A stretch of 64,000 nucleotides of DNA, taken from assembly GCF_014646755.1 (NCBI RefSeq), contig NZ_BMNW01000006.1:121745-185744 (forward strand), read 5' to 3'. The stretch comes from Pseudomonas asuensis. Lineage in GTDB: Bacteria; Pseudomonadota; Gammaproteobacteria; Pseudomonadales; Pseudomonadaceae. A model generated the notes under the pieces. It saw nothing but the letters and a program-made list of their open reading frames with translations, was not told the origin of the DNA and did no database searches. Made by a program: the position numbers and the translations under genes. Shown piece by piece: positions 56,656-64,000 of the stretch (its first letter is position 1; every line of letters begins with the position of its first letter).

Positions 56656-57075
56656 ATGAAGTTAGTCCGAGCCCATTTTTTTTCTCTTGCCTGGATACTG
56701 GTTGCAGTCATCCTGCTCAATGGTCTCGCTTGCAGTTTGGGCCATGGTGTCATGCATGGGCAGACGTACCGCATCCCTTCGCTGCACGATACGGTGGTAG
56801 GAGTGGCTCATCATGCGCATCACTCCACTATGACCCGCGCAGCAGATGAGCATAAAGGCACTATGCACATGGCTGCCTCATCTCATACCTCGCCATTAGA
56901 GCAGCTCGCCATGAGCGATTGTGCGTTTGCGGGCACACTGCCCCTGGCGCTTCTGATGTTTGCTGCGCTGGGCTGGTTGCTTCGTTATAAACGGCAACGC
57001 CTGTATCAGATTGAAATCGGCCGTTGCCGACCTCCACGGGATACGTTTTCCTGCATTAATCCACGGGCACCCTGA
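56656..57075 (+). CDS. DUF2946-family membrane-associated protein
   Basis: 139 residues from ATG 56656. The frame extends upstream to a GTG at 56611, but that adds residues without family character. A hydrophobic N-terminal segment (FFSLAWILVAVILLNGLACS) is followed by a His/Met-rich stretch (HHAHHSTM, HKGTMHMAASSH), a second membrane helix (GTLPLALLMFAALGWLL) and the C-terminal INPRAP tail typical of DUF2946. DUF2946 proteins occur beside TonB receptors and PepSY proteins, often in copper- or iron-related loci. The His/Met content fits metal handling. No function is established. The next gene follows after 95 bases. Confidence 0.75.
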   Translation: MKLVRAHFFSLAWILVAVILLNGLACSLGHGVMHGQTYRIPSLHDTVVGVAHHAHHSTMTRAADEHKGTMHMAASSHTSPLEQLAMSDCAFAGTLPLALLMFAALGWLLRYKRQRLYQIEIGRCRPPRDTFSCINPRAP

Positions 57076-57170
57076 CAGCTCCTGGCTACACGTGCACTTT
57101 GCATTTACGTCCTAACCCTTTGTTAGCGGCAACCCTGTGTTGCCGTAGTGCTTAGCCGTGGTGAAATCAC

Positions 57171-58556
57171 ATGTCAGGTTCTTTGTCTGCGCCGGTTCAA
57201 AACAGCCCGAGCGCCTTTATCCAATTACTTAAAAGGCTGCATTTTTATATCGGGGTCTTTATCGGTCCCTTTTTATTCGTAGCGGCGCTGAGCGGGATTG
57301 TCTACGCTTTGACACCGCAACTTGAAAACTACCTCTATGCGGATGCCTTACATACCCATAGTCAGGGACCATCACTGAGTCTGGCTGCACAAGTACGGGC
57401 CGCACAGGCAGAAGTGGAGCCGTTATCGCGCGTTAGCGCTGTAAGACCAGCCCCTGCACCGGGTGATACCACGCGGGTCATGTTTAGTGAACCAAGCTTG
57501 AAGGCCTCTGAAAGCCGCGCCATATTTATCGACCCGGTGACGGGTGAAGTCAAAGGAGACATGAAGGTATACGGGACGAGTGGTGTTCTGCCATTACGAA
57601 CCTGGCTCGATCAGTTCCATCGTGGTCTTTTGTTGGGCGATGTTGGCCGGATCTATAGTGAGCTGGCGGCATCGTGGCTATGGGTGGCTAGTCTGGGCGG
57701 TCTGGTGTTGTGGGCTTCACGGCGGATGCGTTTGCGCCATAAAACGCCTGCAGGCTTGCGTTCGCTACATGCCTCCACCGGCGTGTGGTTATTGATAGGG
57801 CTGCTATTCTTTTCCGCCACAGGGCTGACCTGGTCAGAGTATGCAGGTAGCAACATCGGCGTTCTACGTAGCTATTATGGTTGGTCGACCCCTGCCGTCT
57901 CGACTGAACTGAATAGTGCTACGGCTATGAAGATGCGCATGGATGAGCATGCCGAACACCATATGCACATGGATCATATGCCAAAGGCCGATCCGATTGA
58001 TCCAGTACTGTTCGATCAGGTAATGGCCACCGCGCGTACCCAGCATATCGACGCTGCGAAAGTCGAAATCAAACCACCTATGCAGCCGGGCAAGGCCTGG
58101 ACGGTGAGTGAGATCGACCGTCGCTGGCCTACTCATGTGGATGCCGTCGCCATCGACCCCAACACACTGGCGGTGGTAGATCATGTTACGTTTGCTCAGT
58201 ATTCACTGCCGGCCAAACTGACCCGGTGGGGAATCGATGCACACATGGGGGTTTTGTTTGGCCTTGCCAACCAGTTGTTATTGATAGCGTTTGCAAGCGG
58301 ACTGGTGGTCATGGTTGTTTGGGGGTACGTGCTCTGGTGGCGTCGCCGTCCGACCCTAAGCAGCGTGGCACAACCTGGCCTTATAGAAGCCTGGCGTGAG
58401 TTAGGGCTCGTTCAACGAATCCTGACGGTCGTGATCTCGGCAGCACTGGGCGTCTTTCTACCCGTATTGGGTATCAGCCTGCTCGCCTTTCTGGCCTGGG
58501 ACCTTATTTTGGGGTTCAGGGCATCGTTTTCTGGGCTGAAACAAAGGCAACTGTAG
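57171..58556 (+). CDS. PepSY-domain membrane protein (PiuB-like)
   Basis: 461 residues with four or more membrane helices (about 25-45, 165-185, 200-220, 365-395, 415-450) and two periplasmic PepSY-type regions. The N-terminal LHFYIGVFIGPFLFVAALSG is diagnostic of PiuB/PepSY-TM proteins. Between helices, near 245-270, runs a Met/His-rich segment, MKMRMDEHAEHHMHMDHM, likely to bind copper or another soft metal. These proteins are often co-regulated with metal uptake and may act as membrane reductases. With the upstream DUF2946 gene it probably forms a metal-related pair. Confidence 0.85.
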   Translation: MSGSLSAPVQNSPSAFIQLLKRLHFYIGVFIGPFLFVAALSGIVYALTPQLENYLYADALHTHSQGPSLSLAAQVRAAQAEVEPLSRVSAVRPAPAPGDTTRVMFSEPSLKASESRAIFIDPVTGEVKGDMKVYGTSGVLPLRTWLDQFHRGLLLGDVGRIYSELAASWLWVASLGGLVLWASRRMRLRHKTPAGLRSLHASTGVWLLIGLLFFSATGLTWSEYAGSNIGVLRSYYGWSTPAVSTELNSATAMKMRMDEHAEHHMHMDHMPKADPIDPVLFDQVMATARTQHIDAAKVEIKPPMQPGKAWTVSEIDRRWPTHVDAVAIDPNTLAVVDHVTFAQYSLPAKLTRWGIDAHMGVLFGLANQLLLIAFASGLVVMVVWGYVLWWRRRPTLSSVAQPGLIEAWRELGLVQRILTVVISAALGVFLPVLGISLLAFLAWDLILGFRASFSGLKQRQL

Positions 58557-58642
58557 ATTCAAGCGTGGGCTGGCTGCACTGTAGACGCGGCCAGTCCTCA
58601 TTAGAGTCTGATTTATAGAGCAAAACATCACATCGAGATCTG

Positions 58643-59563
58643 TCATGGCGCTCTGGTTGAGCCTGTCACGTCCTGAGTGCAAGCAGGATCCTGATTCATC
58701 GCTAACTTGATTACGTTCAACACTACTTCTTCATCTTCATCCGCTCGCCAGCTCATCGTAGTGTCTAGTTCTGCACTGATACCCTGTATGTCCCGAAGTA
58801 CAACATAACGTTCATCAAGCGGCACCATCAGATCGGCAACCAGCATTACGCCCAGGCCAGCCTCTACCAGGCCAAGCCCCATTTGTGGGTTATTTGCCCG
58901 ATAGTGCGTGTTGGGCTCAAAGCCCAGCAAAAACTGGGTTAAACGTGTCCCGGAAGCATCATGAGAGCCCATATAGCCGATAAAGCTTTCATGAATCAGG
59001 GTCTCGGGTGGAATACATTGCATGGACGCCAGGGAGTGATCCGTAGGTAAGGCCAGCTTGATCGGATAGGATGCAATTTTGTGCTGGCAGAGCTCCGCCG
59101 GCGGTGAAAGGGTCAGCGTAGGGCCAAATGACACGTCTATCTTGCGCTCCATCAGCGCCGGATACTGACCTGAAGGATGAAGCTCATCAACGTCCAGAAG
59201 AACATTTGGCATCACTCGGCGCATTTTGCGCAGTATTCTTGGGAGAATTCCTGAATACAACGCGCTGGCCACATAACCAATCCTCAGGGAGCCCGCAGCG
59301 CCGTTGGCCAGCTGTTTGGCCAGAAACGCCGTTCGCTCGCTATGTTGAAGTGTGATCTGTGCGTCCTTGAGCAGCAGGCGTCCAGCCTGGGTCAACGTGA
59401 CATTGCGTTTGTTACGTATAAAAAGCGGTAGGCCAAACTCATGCTCAAGCGCTTTGATTTGCATACTTAACGCCGACTGGACGATACACAGGCGCTCTGC
59501 CGCACGGCCGAAATGTAACTCCTGTGCTAGTACCGTAAAGTACCTGAGATGCCTTAGCTCCAT
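58643..59563 (-). CDS. LysR-family transcriptional regulator
   Basis: 306 residues. N-terminal helix-turn-helix: MELRHLRYFTVLAQELHFGR and LSMQIKALEHEFGLPLF, then a LysR effector domain. ATG 59563 has GGAG five bases upstream and gives the conserved start. A GTG at 59569 overlaps that site and is unlikely. It is divergent from the bicupin dioxygenase/hydrolase operon with about 100 bases between them, the usual arrangement for a LysR activator and its target. Confidence 0.92.
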   Translation of the reverse strand: MELRHLRYFTVLAQELHFGRAAERLCIVQSALSMQIKALEHEFGLPLFIRNKRNVTLTQAGRLLLKDAQITLQHSERTAFLAKQLANGAAGSLRIGYVASALYSGILPRILRKMRRVMPNVLLDVDELHPSGQYPALMERKIDVSFGPTLTLSPPAELCQHKIASYPIKLALPTDHSLASMQCIPPETLIHESFIGYMGSHDASGTRLTQFLLGFEPNTHYRANNPQMGLGLVEAGLGVMLVADLMVPLDERYVVLRDIQGISAELDTTMSWRADEDEEVVLNVIKLAMNQDPACTQDVTGSTRAP

Positions 59564-59574
59564 GATCACTCCAG

Positions 59575-59590
59575 ATGATTAATTGATCAT
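59575..59590. promoter_or_regulatory. Candidate LysR operator
   Basis: ATGAT-TAATTG-ATCAT is a perfect inverted repeat in the divergent promoter region between the LysR gene and the bicupin gene. Its position suits autoregulation and activation of the plus-strand operon. The match is to a generic LysR-type dyad only. Confidence 0.45.
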
Positions 59591-59663
59591 AATAAAGCGT
59601 TGGAAACTGATTAGTGAAACCTCGTAAGGTAGACTCATACAAGCCGCTTTTCGGAGTAATCTT

Positions 59664-60722
59664 ATGAGTTCACTCAGCGCAAACGTCCAATACTCAAGCG
59701 AACCTCTTGGCAGGCAGCCAGTAGCCATTGGAAAGCTCCCCGGCCAGCAGAGCCCTTATGCCTTACGCAATGGGGAAGGACAGCACCTGTTGCTAGGAGA
59801 TGTTGTTGTAACCTTTATCGCACGTAGCCAGGAGACCGGCGGGCTGTTTGAGGCATTTATTCTGTCTGGTAGTAAAGATACGCAATCGCCGCTCATGCTG
59901 CACAGCGAAACAGACAAGGCCTTGTACGTAATGGACGGCCAACTTGAGCTATTCCTAAACGGTGAGCTCCGTCTACTCAACCGTGGTGACTATGCTTACA
60001 TCCCTTCACAGACACCGCATGCCTATCGGATGCTTAGCTGGCGTACGCGAGTGCTTGCGTGGACGACTGGACAGCAAGGGGCAGCCGTATACTCTGCGCT
60101 TGGTACACCTTTTTCGCGACCAGTACCGCCAGAGCAACCCGGCCCCACCTTGACCCGCCAGCAGTATCAATCGGTACTGTCAGATCTTGAGATACTGGAT
60201 CAACCCATTGCCTGGGAGGACGCCCGTCCCGTGGTTGAAGCTGATCTGCCGTCCACTCGCCAGCCCTATGTCCTAAGAGAAGGTGAGGGTGAGCGGCTGG
60301 TGGCGGCTGATCAGGTGTTTTCCTTCCTGCAAACTCAGGCCTCAAGTGGGGACCGCTTCATTACGGTAATGACCGAAGGGCCTGCTGGAGAAGCCATTCC
60401 TCCTCATTACCATGAGGAACACGCGGAAAACTTCTTTTGTATCGATGGCCATATGACGATGTGGATCAATGGAGAAGAGATCAAAGTTCTGCCCGGCGAC
60501 TATATTCAAGTGCCTGCGCACTGCGTTCACTCGTATCGCCTGGATGCACCGTACACGCGCTTCCTGGGATGGTTGATTCCTGGCCTCTTCGAGCCTTTCT
60601 TCCGCTTGATTGGCGATCCTTACGAGCCACACCTTTTTCCACTCGACCCGCCAGCGTTCCGCTTTGACCGCGTTCTGGCCAATCTGGATACGATCGATCT
60701 GAAAGTACTGCCACGTCAGTAA
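59664..60722 (+). CDS. Bicupin dioxygenase (quercetin 2,3-dioxygenase-like)
   Basis: 352 residues, two cupin domains. The C-terminal cupin has a full metal motif, PPHYHEEHAENFF (H-x-H-x4-E), and a closing His in VPAHCVHSYR. The N-terminal cupin has MLHSETDKALYV, where the second His of H-x-H is replaced, but keeps Glu/Asp and His (IPSQTPHAYR) positions. Bacterial quercetinases of the QdoI/YxaG kind share this layout and cut flavonols with release of CO. GGAG lies seven bases before ATG. The next gene, an alpha/beta hydrolase, starts 18 bases after the stop, so both are one operon under the divergent LysR. Confidence 0.85.
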   Translation: MSSLSANVQYSSEPLGRQPVAIGKLPGQQSPYALRNGEGQHLLLGDVVVTFIARSQETGGLFEAFILSGSKDTQSPLMLHSETDKALYVMDGQLELFLNGELRLLNRGDYAYIPSQTPHAYRMLSWRTRVLAWTTGQQGAAVYSALGTPFSRPVPPEQPGPTLTRQQYQSVLSDLEILDQPIAWEDARPVVEADLPSTRQPYVLREGEGERLVAADQVFSFLQTQASSGDRFITVMTEGPAGEAIPPHYHEEHAENFFCIDGHMTMWINGEEIKVLPGDYIQVPAHCVHSYRLDAPYTRFLGWLIPGLFEPFFRLIGDPYEPHLFPLDPPAFRFDRVLANLDTIDLKVLPRQ

Positions 60723-60740
60723 TGGTCTGGAGGAGTCAAT

Positions 60741-61676
60741 ATGCCAACCTTTCTTGATATTCCCTTTGCGGCTCCTGACGGAGAGGTGCTTAAAGCCGAT
60801 CTCTACCTGCCAGACTCAGTCGACGCTCCACCGCCTGTCATCTTGTTCTTGCACGGGGGCGGTTGGCGATTTGGCGATCGCAAGTTGGCGCCTGACCTGC
60901 AGCGATACTTTGCTTCCCAGGGGTTTGCGATGGCGAGTATTGATTACAGGCTGTCTACCGTTGCGCCGTTTCCTGCTGCTGTAGAGGATGTAAAAACAGG
61001 AATCCGCTGGCTTCGCTCCGTGGCTGACCAATATGGGGTCGATGCTTCCCAACTAGGCATATGGGGCTCCTCGGCCGGCGCCCATCTAGGCGCGCTGGCG
61101 GCGCTGAGTGGCTCAGAGCGCTTTGCTGGAGACGCTTATGCGGAATATTCCAGCGACGTTCAAGCGCTGGTAGATGGTTATGGCCCGACTGACTTTCTCA
61201 GACAGGACGAATTTCGTGACCCTGACGGCAAGCCCTCGGACGATCCAGAATCCATCCAGCTACCCGCGGGTAAACGAAGTACGGACCCGGATTCGCTAGA
61301 ATCACTTTTTATCGGTGCGCCTATTTTAGAAGTGCCGGATCAGGTGGCTCAGGCCAACCCTATAAGCCATATCCGGCCCCAGAACACGCCGTTTCTGATC
61401 CTTCACGGGTTAAGTGACACCGCGGTGCCCTGGCAGCAAAGCGAGATGCTATATAACGCGCTTGCTCAGGCGGGGTGTAATGCGGAGCTTGTGCTTATCG
61501 AGGGGTTAGGACACGGATTTTTCAATCGTAACGATCTGGATGAAAGAGGCCCTTTCCATCTGCAGTACAGGAATACCCAAAAGCCGGACGAGGTACTCCA
61601 CCAGCGTGGTTGCATTTTTCCAATGGTTGCAGAGTTCTTTAGTAAGACCCTAACCGCAAAAGCCAGGCTGATCTGA
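60741..61676 (+). CDS. Alpha/beta hydrolase (esterase/BD-FAE-like)
   Basis: 311 residues. Oxyanion motif FLHGGGWRFGD, nucleophile Ser in GIWGSSAGAHLG, acid Asp in HGLSDTAVPWQQS, and catalytic His in GLGHGFF. A lid-like insertion (about 140-195) contains the Pro/Asp-rich DPDGKPSDDPESIQ. GGAGGAG precedes ATG. Co-transcribed with the bicupin dioxygenase, it could hydrolyse the depside or another ester released from an aromatic substrate. That pathway role is inferred. Confidence 0.88.
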   Translation: MPTFLDIPFAAPDGEVLKADLYLPDSVDAPPPVILFLHGGGWRFGDRKLAPDLQRYFASQGFAMASIDYRLSTVAPFPAAVEDVKTGIRWLRSVADQYGVDASQLGIWGSSAGAHLGALAALSGSERFAGDAYAEYSSDVQALVDGYGPTDFLRQDEFRDPDGKPSDDPESIQLPAGKRSTDPDSLESLFIGAPILEVPDQVAQANPISHIRPQNTPFLILHGLSDTAVPWQQSEMLYNALAQAGCNAELVLIEGLGHGFFNRNDLDERGPFHLQYRNTQKPDEVLHQRGCIFPMVAEFFSKTLTAKARLI

Positions 61677-61837
61677 GTGCTACAACAGGCTATTTAAGTT
61701 GGATAAAGGTATATGCGAGCAGGTCTGGGGGATTCTGCTCATGAAACCCGCTTGTGCTCGCTTTAGGCAGTCTTAACGTATTGCTTGAGCGCGCCGTTTG
61801 GCCGGTGTCCCTTTTATAAGCAAGGGCGATTCGAGAG

Positions 61838-62074
61838 TTAGCGGCGACGATTAAGATCCTTTAAGCCGAACCAGAGAACCGCCTGGGTGCTAAAACCGAT
61901 GATAAGGACAAAGAGTCCCACTGCCATAAAGGTCCAGTGGGAAAAGACATAGCCCAGGCAGACCACAACCGCCGCAACGATGCCAATCAGCAAAGGCGCA
62001 CGGCTAAACCAGAGCGTTTCATGGTGAGCTCGTGATTCAAGCATGGAAACCCATTCTTCCCTGTTCCTACGCAT
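61838..62074 (-). CDS. Small membrane protein of unknown function
   Basis: 78 residues. A charged N terminus (MRRNREEWVSMLESRAHHET) leads into two hydrophobic helices (PLLIGIVAAVVVCLGYVF and FMAVGLFVLIIGFSTQAVLWF) and ends in basic residues. AGGT lies eight bases before ATG. No family is recognised. The gene is convergent with the hydrolase. Confidence 0.62.
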   Translation of the reverse strand: MRRNREEWVSMLESRAHHETLWFSRAPLLIGIVAAVVVCLGYVFSHWTFMAVGLFVLIIGFSTQAVLWFGLKDLNRRR

Positions 62075-62264
62075 TGGTTTTTACCTGTTTGACTGAAGCA
62101 GTTGTGTCTTCCGTGAGTGTAGTCAGCATTTGAACTAGCGCAGCTCGCCTAGCATAAGCCTTTCAACTATACGACCAAATGCCTTATGGCGTTGCGCCAT
62201 AGCCTATAAGAACACCGCTTCGCGCCTGCTAACAGCCACTGCCCCAATTGAGGAATCGAGCTAA

Positions 62265-63626
62265 CTAAAGTATGGCATGCAGAAGATCGGCGAAGCGCAC
62301 CGCGGTCTGCTCTTCAAGTACATGGTGGCCATCTTGGATAACCCAGCGGCCAGCCACCATCACATCACGGATTTGCCGATCATGGCCAGCAAACAGCCAG
62401 CGGTTGAGTAGGGCATCTTCTTTGGCGCTGGCGACGTAGGGGTCATTTTCATCGAGCACGAGCCAGTCTGCACGCCTGCCTACCTCCAGGGCGCCAATAG
62501 GTTGCCCCAGTGCTTGTGCGCCGCCAGCAAGCGCCGCCTCAAATAGAGTGCGGCCTACGTTGGGCTGATGCGATCTATACAGCCGATTACGGCGCTCGTC
62601 CCGTAAGCGTTGACCGTATTCGAGCCAGCGTAACTCTTCCACGATGCTGACAGAAACATGACTGTCCGAGCCAATGCCCAGACGTCCGCCTTGGCTCAAG
62701 TAGCTCACCGCCGGAAAGATACCATCGCCCAGATTGGCTTCGGTCGTTGGGCACAGCCCTGCAACGGCACCACTTCGCGCCATAAGCATCACTTCATCCG
62801 CTTGGGCATGTGTCGCATGGACCAGGCACCAGCGAGCATCGACCGGAATGTGGTCATATAACCATTGCAGTGGGCGACGACCAGACCAGGCGAGGCAGTC
62901 CTCTACTTCTTTTTGCTGTTCGGCAATATGAATATGGATCGGCATATTAGTCTCTGCCTGGGCGATTACCGTATGGATCTGCTGTTCGGTCACGGCGCGC
63001 AGGGAATGGAAACATAAACCAACCCGTTGGCTTGGCCGTTGGGCAAGTTCAGCCTGAAGGTGTGCAACCAGTTGCAGGTAACTATCGGTACTGTTGATGA
63101 AACGGCTTTGTCCATCTGTAGGTACTTGGCCACCAAACCCTGAATGGGAGTACAGAACCGGTAGAAGGGTCTGGCCGATGCCAATGTCTTGTGCGGCTTG
63201 GCTCAACCGCAGCGCCAGTTCCGCCTGATTTGTATAAGGTCGACCGTCCCGGTCATGGTGCAGGTAATGAAACTCCGCGACGCTGGTATAACCGCCCTTG
63301 AGCATTTCGATATAGAGCTGGCGTGCTATGAGCTCGATATGATCTGGCTGGAGCCGCCTGACCAGGGTGTACATCAGGTCACGCCAGGTCCAGAAACTGT
63401 CGTTGGGGTTGCCAGCGACTTCTGCAAGCCCTGCCATGGCGCGCTGAAACGCATGAGAGTGCAGATTGGGCATGCCGGGCAGGACGGGCCCCCTGAGTCG
63501 CTCCCCCTGATCCGCCGAAGTGTTCGGTATAAGCCGTTCGATAATGCCATCTTCCGAGACTTCGATTCGTACGTTTTGTGTCCACCCCTGGGCTAACAGG
63601 GCGCGCTCAGCAAAATACCCATGCAT
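62265..63626 (-). CDS. hutF: Formimidoylglutamate deiminase HutF
   Basis: 453 residues, amidohydrolase superfamily. It converts N-formimidoyl-L-glutamate to N-formyl-L-glutamate in the five-step histidine degradation route used by pseudomonads. Metal-site regions visible are MPNLHSHAFQRAMAGLAE, AEFHYLHHD, IHIHIAEQQKEVEDC, LVHATHAQ and the Asp in GIGSDSHVS. ATG 63626 is preferred because AGGA is then seven bases upstream. The frame also allows ATG 63632. It is divergent from hutC. Confidence 0.94.
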   Translation of the reverse strand: MHGYFAERALLAQGWTQNVRIEVSEDGIIERLIPNTSADQGERLRGPVLPGMPNLHSHAFQRAMAGLAEVAGNPNDSFWTWRDLMYTLVRRLQPDHIELIARQLYIEMLKGGYTSVAEFHYLHHDRDGRPYTNQAELALRLSQAAQDIGIGQTLLPVLYSHSGFGGQVPTDGQSRFINSTDSYLQLVAHLQAELAQRPSQRVGLCFHSLRAVTEQQIHTVIAQAETNMPIHIHIAEQQKEVEDCLAWSGRRPLQWLYDHIPVDARWCLVHATHAQADEVMLMARSGAVAGLCPTTEANLGDGIFPAVSYLSQGGRLGIGSDSHVSVSIVEELRWLEYGQRLRDERRNRLYRSHQPNVGRTLFEAALAGGAQALGQPIGALEVGRRADWLVLDENDPYVASAKEDALLNRWLFAGHDRQIRDVMVAGRWVIQDGHHVLEEQTAVRFADLLHAIL

Positions 63627-63652
63627 ACGCATATCCTGGCAAAGATTATACT

Positions 63653-63662
63653 TGTATATACA
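63653..63662. promoter_or_regulatory. Probable HutC operator
   Basis: TGTATATACA is a perfect palindrome in the hutF-hutC divergent region and fits the TGTA-N2-TACA core known for Pseudomonas HutC. An adjacent ATACA-GA-TGTAT dyad (63664-63675) may be a second element. Confidence 0.65.
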
Positions 63663-63720
63663 TATACAGATGTATGCGGGGGCCGTAAACTTGAAACCCT
63701 ACGACTCCAGGAATTTGTTG

Positions 63721-64000
63721 ATGACTACCAAGCCAGCCTATCTACCCGAGGGCCTGGAAGCCGCGCCTGCACCACTCTATACCCGCGTGAAGCATACGAT
63801 CGTTCAGCAGATTCAGAACGGTAAATGGCCGCCTCACCACAAGATTCCCTCCGAGAGCGAGTTGGTAGCCGAACTAGGCGTTAGCCGTATGACGGTTCAC
63901 CGAGCCTTGCGCGAGTTGACGGCGGACGGGGTACTCATACGAATGCAGGGTGTTGGAACCTTTGTGGCGGAGCCCAAAGGGCAAGCGGCTCTATTCGAGA
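63721..64000 (+). CDS. hutC: Histidine utilisation repressor HutC (GntR/HutC family), cut by the right edge
   Basis: 93 codons are visible from ATG 63721. AGGA lies about eight bases upstream. The N-terminal GntR winged helix is complete: LYTRVKHTIVQQIQNGKWPP, IPSESELVAELGVSRMTVHR, then ELTADGVLIRMQGVGTFVAE. The effector-binding UTRA domain lies beyond the window. It is divergent from hutF with palindromic operators between. HutC senses urocanate in pseudomonads and relieves repression of hut genes. Confidence 0.9.
   Translation, partial: MTTKPAYLPEGLEAAPAPLYTRVKHTIVQQIQNGKWPPHHKIPSESELVAELGVSRMTVHRALRELTADGVLIRMQGVGTFVAEPKGQAALFE

Noticed and set aside
1-64000. CRISPR arrays, tRNA or rRNA genes, intact insertion sequences
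   Set aside because: No regular direct repeats with spacers, no cloverleaf-like conserved tRNA ends and no transposase motifs were seen on reading. A covariance-model scan was not possible here.

Overview
The window reads as chromosomal DNA of a gammaproteobacterium, most likely a Pseudomonas of moderate GC content. The evidence is a narXL-narK1-narK2-narGHJI-PpiC-moaA locus in the order known from Pseudomonas, a TIGR02647-type small protein, a stand-alone second elongation factor G of the fusA2 kind, membrane-bound PQQ glucose dehydrogenase, and a hutF/hutC pair with a HutC-like operator. The species cannot be fixed from the sequence alone. No rRNA, tRNA, CRISPR array, intact insertion sequence or prophage was seen.

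Layout. (1) 1-14762 is a signalling region. Two giant multidomain kinases (Ser/Thr-kinase-like, AAA/STAND ATPase, helical middle, GAF, histidine kinase) point away from each other. The first is cut by the left window edge. Between them lies a decayed stretch with remnants of a GlxA-type AraC regulator and of an RND-efflux adaptor, then a compact block of a winged-helix/ATPase protein, a FixJ-type response regulator and a single-domain receiver leading into the second kinase. The Ser/Thr kinase domains of both giants lack key catalytic residues. (2) 14766-21301 holds mixed chromosomal genes: pirin, fusA2-like EF-G, AraC and LysR regulators, and small conserved or hypothetical proteins. (3) 21496-27440 is a small surface-glycan locus: a sugar aminotransferase, a flippase, a GT2 glycosyltransferase and a WbqC-like protein on the minus strand, with an N-formyltransferase divergent from them. 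The intergenic DNA here is AT-rich. (4) 27901-42430 is the dissimilatory nitrate reduction locus: NarX/NarL sense nitrate, an Anr/FNR-type box and a NarL 7-2-7 site lie in the divergent promoter region, NarK1/NarK2 move nitrate and nitrite, NarGHI is the membrane reductase with chaperone NarJ, and a PpiC-type isomerase and MoaA support assembly and molybdenum cofactor synthesis. (5) 42785-55713 covers carbohydrate and light sensing: a frameshifted serine hydrolase, gluconate permease and gluconokinase under GntR-like operators, a bacteriophytochrome with GGDEF and EAL output, a periplasmic nucleoside hydrolase, glucose dehydrogenase and a secreted aldose epimerase. Gcd, GalM, GntT and GntK together suit periplasmic glucose oxidation to gluconate followed by gluconate uptake. 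(6) 55714-64000 holds an SDR oxidoreductase, a DUF2946/PepSY pair with a Met/His-rich segment, a LysR-controlled bicupin dioxygenase and alpha/beta hydrolase operon, and the start of the histidine-utilisation locus (hutF and divergent hutC, the latter cut by the right edge).

The most unusual content is the kinase region at the left. It combines two paralogous pseudokinase/ATPase/histidine kinases with separate receivers and a separate winged-helix ATPase, and one paralogue carries an extra PAS domain exactly where the other has only a short linker.
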